Part shown: in pieces, positions 21,921 through 22,111 of the stretch
Position numbering within the stretch: position 1 is the first letter of the stretch
How the letters are laid out: each line of letters starts with the position of its first letter
Origin: Candidatus Parcubacteria bacterium
GTDB lineage: Bacteria > Patescibacteriota > Patescibacteriia > UBA1558 > GWA2-36-10
Direction of reading: 5' to 3'
Length of the DNA: 22,111 nucleotides
Assembly (NCBI GenBank): GCA_003599205.1
Contig: QZJA01000012.1
Location: forward strand, 1-22,111
Position numbers and translations under genes: made by a program
Notes under the pieces: model-generated
The model's input: the letters and a program-made list of their open reading frames with translations, nothing else
What the model was told of the DNA's origin: nothing
Databases searched by the model: none

Positions 21921-21946
21921 ACAAAAAATAGCCCAAGAGGCTATTT
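21921..21946 (-). terminator. Terminator of tRNA-Lys
   Basis: On the minus strand AAATAGCC (21939-21946) pairs with GGCTATTT (21926-21933) around a five-base loop, running into further T. It starts four bases after the CCA end. Confidence 0.85.
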
Positions 21947-21949
21947 AAC

Positions 21950-22026
21950 TGGTGCGCCCAGGAGGACTCGAACCTCCGACCGTTTGCTTAAAAGGCAACT
22001 GCTCTACCGGGCTGAGCTATAGGCGC
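21950..22026 (-). tRNA. tRNA-Lys (TTT)
   Basis: This 77-base cloverleaf on the minus strand has encoded CCA. The acceptor is GCGCCTA/TGGGCGC (one G-T), the D arm GCTC/GAGC, the anticodon loop CTTTTAA gives TTT, and the T arm is GGAGG-TTCGAGT-CCTCC. The anticodon stem GTTGC/GCAAA has a G-A mismatch at its top (27-43). The 5' leader holds a small CCCCTT/AAGGGG hairpin (22042-22056) of unknown role. Confidence 0.95.
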
Positions 22027-22082
22027 AAGACCCTTTTTATTCCCCTTAGTAAGGGGGACTAGAGGGGGTAAATACGCAGATT

Positions 22083-22111
22083 ATTATATGCTGATTTTGG
22101 TCATTTGTCAA
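22083..22111 (-). promoter_or_regulatory. Promoter of tRNA-Lys
   Basis: On the minus strand a perfect TTGACA (22106-22111) and a perfect TATAAT (22083-22088) are 17 bases apart, at the very edge of the window and 57 bases before the mature tRNA. Confidence 0.8.

Noticed and set aside
22027..22082. C/G-run hairpin before tRNA-Lys as an attenuator
   Set aside because: No T-run follows it in the direction of transcription; it is probably just a folded 5' leader or a decayed repeat.
1..22111. CRISPR array, insertion sequence or rRNA
   Set aside because: No regularly spaced direct repeats, transposase-like protein or rRNA sequence was seen.

Overview
The window reads as a dense stretch of an AT-rich, small-genome bacterium of the Candidate Phyla Radiation (Patescibacteria), most likely a Parcubacteria-type lineage. 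This is an inference from gene style, not from a database search. Pointers are tandem bisphosphoglycerate-independent phosphoglycerate mutases behind enolase, a MurF without its usual first domain, a shrunken TsaB-like protein, a short FtsL-like protein and poor Shine-Dalgarno use. TGA is used as a stop (manC, ftsI), so the UGA=Gly code of some CPR groups does not apply.

Layout. 1-3874 (+): the end of enolase and two divergent gpmI copies (lower glycolysis). 3878-4309 (-): a DUF212/PAP2-like membrane protein whose terminator lies inside the end of the second gpmI. 4387-7192 (+): a tightly overlapped envelope operon uppP-manC-mltG. 7206-8492 (+): an L10 leader with attenuator, rplJ, a palindromic intergenic repeat and rplL, closed by a bidirectional terminator shared with the next gene. 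8502-10616 (-): a large membrane protein joining a degenerate PP2C-like domain to an outside beta-propeller. 10690-12806 (+): a four-gene unit (winged-helix regulator, cysteine-rich exported protein, type IV pilin-like protein, TsaB-like remnant) ending at a terminator.

12863-17845 (+): a short division and cell wall (dcw) cluster, mraZ-rsmH-ftsL-ftsI-murF. Its control region carries a strong promoter, MraZ-type repeats and three perfect DnaA boxes. 17892-18056: tRNA-Glu(CTC) and tRNA-Val(CAC). 18163-18825 (-): an isolated, extremely GC-rich gene of unknown function, with its own promoter, structured 5' leader, good Shine-Dalgarno and terminator, and with imperfect inverted repeats at its ends. 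It is the clearest candidate for something new here. 19048-19365 (+): rplU, divergent from it. 19421-21809 (-): the replication/repair operon dnaB-ybaB-recR. 21950-22026 (-): tRNA-Lys(TTT) with its promoter at the window edge.

Most genes are core housekeeping genes for glycolysis, peptidoglycan and lipid-carrier metabolism, translation, division and replication. The accessory-looking parts are the GC-rich gene, the PP2C-like/propeller protein and the 10690-12806 unit. No stretch over 300 bases lacks a gene; no CRISPR array, insertion sequence or rRNA is seen.
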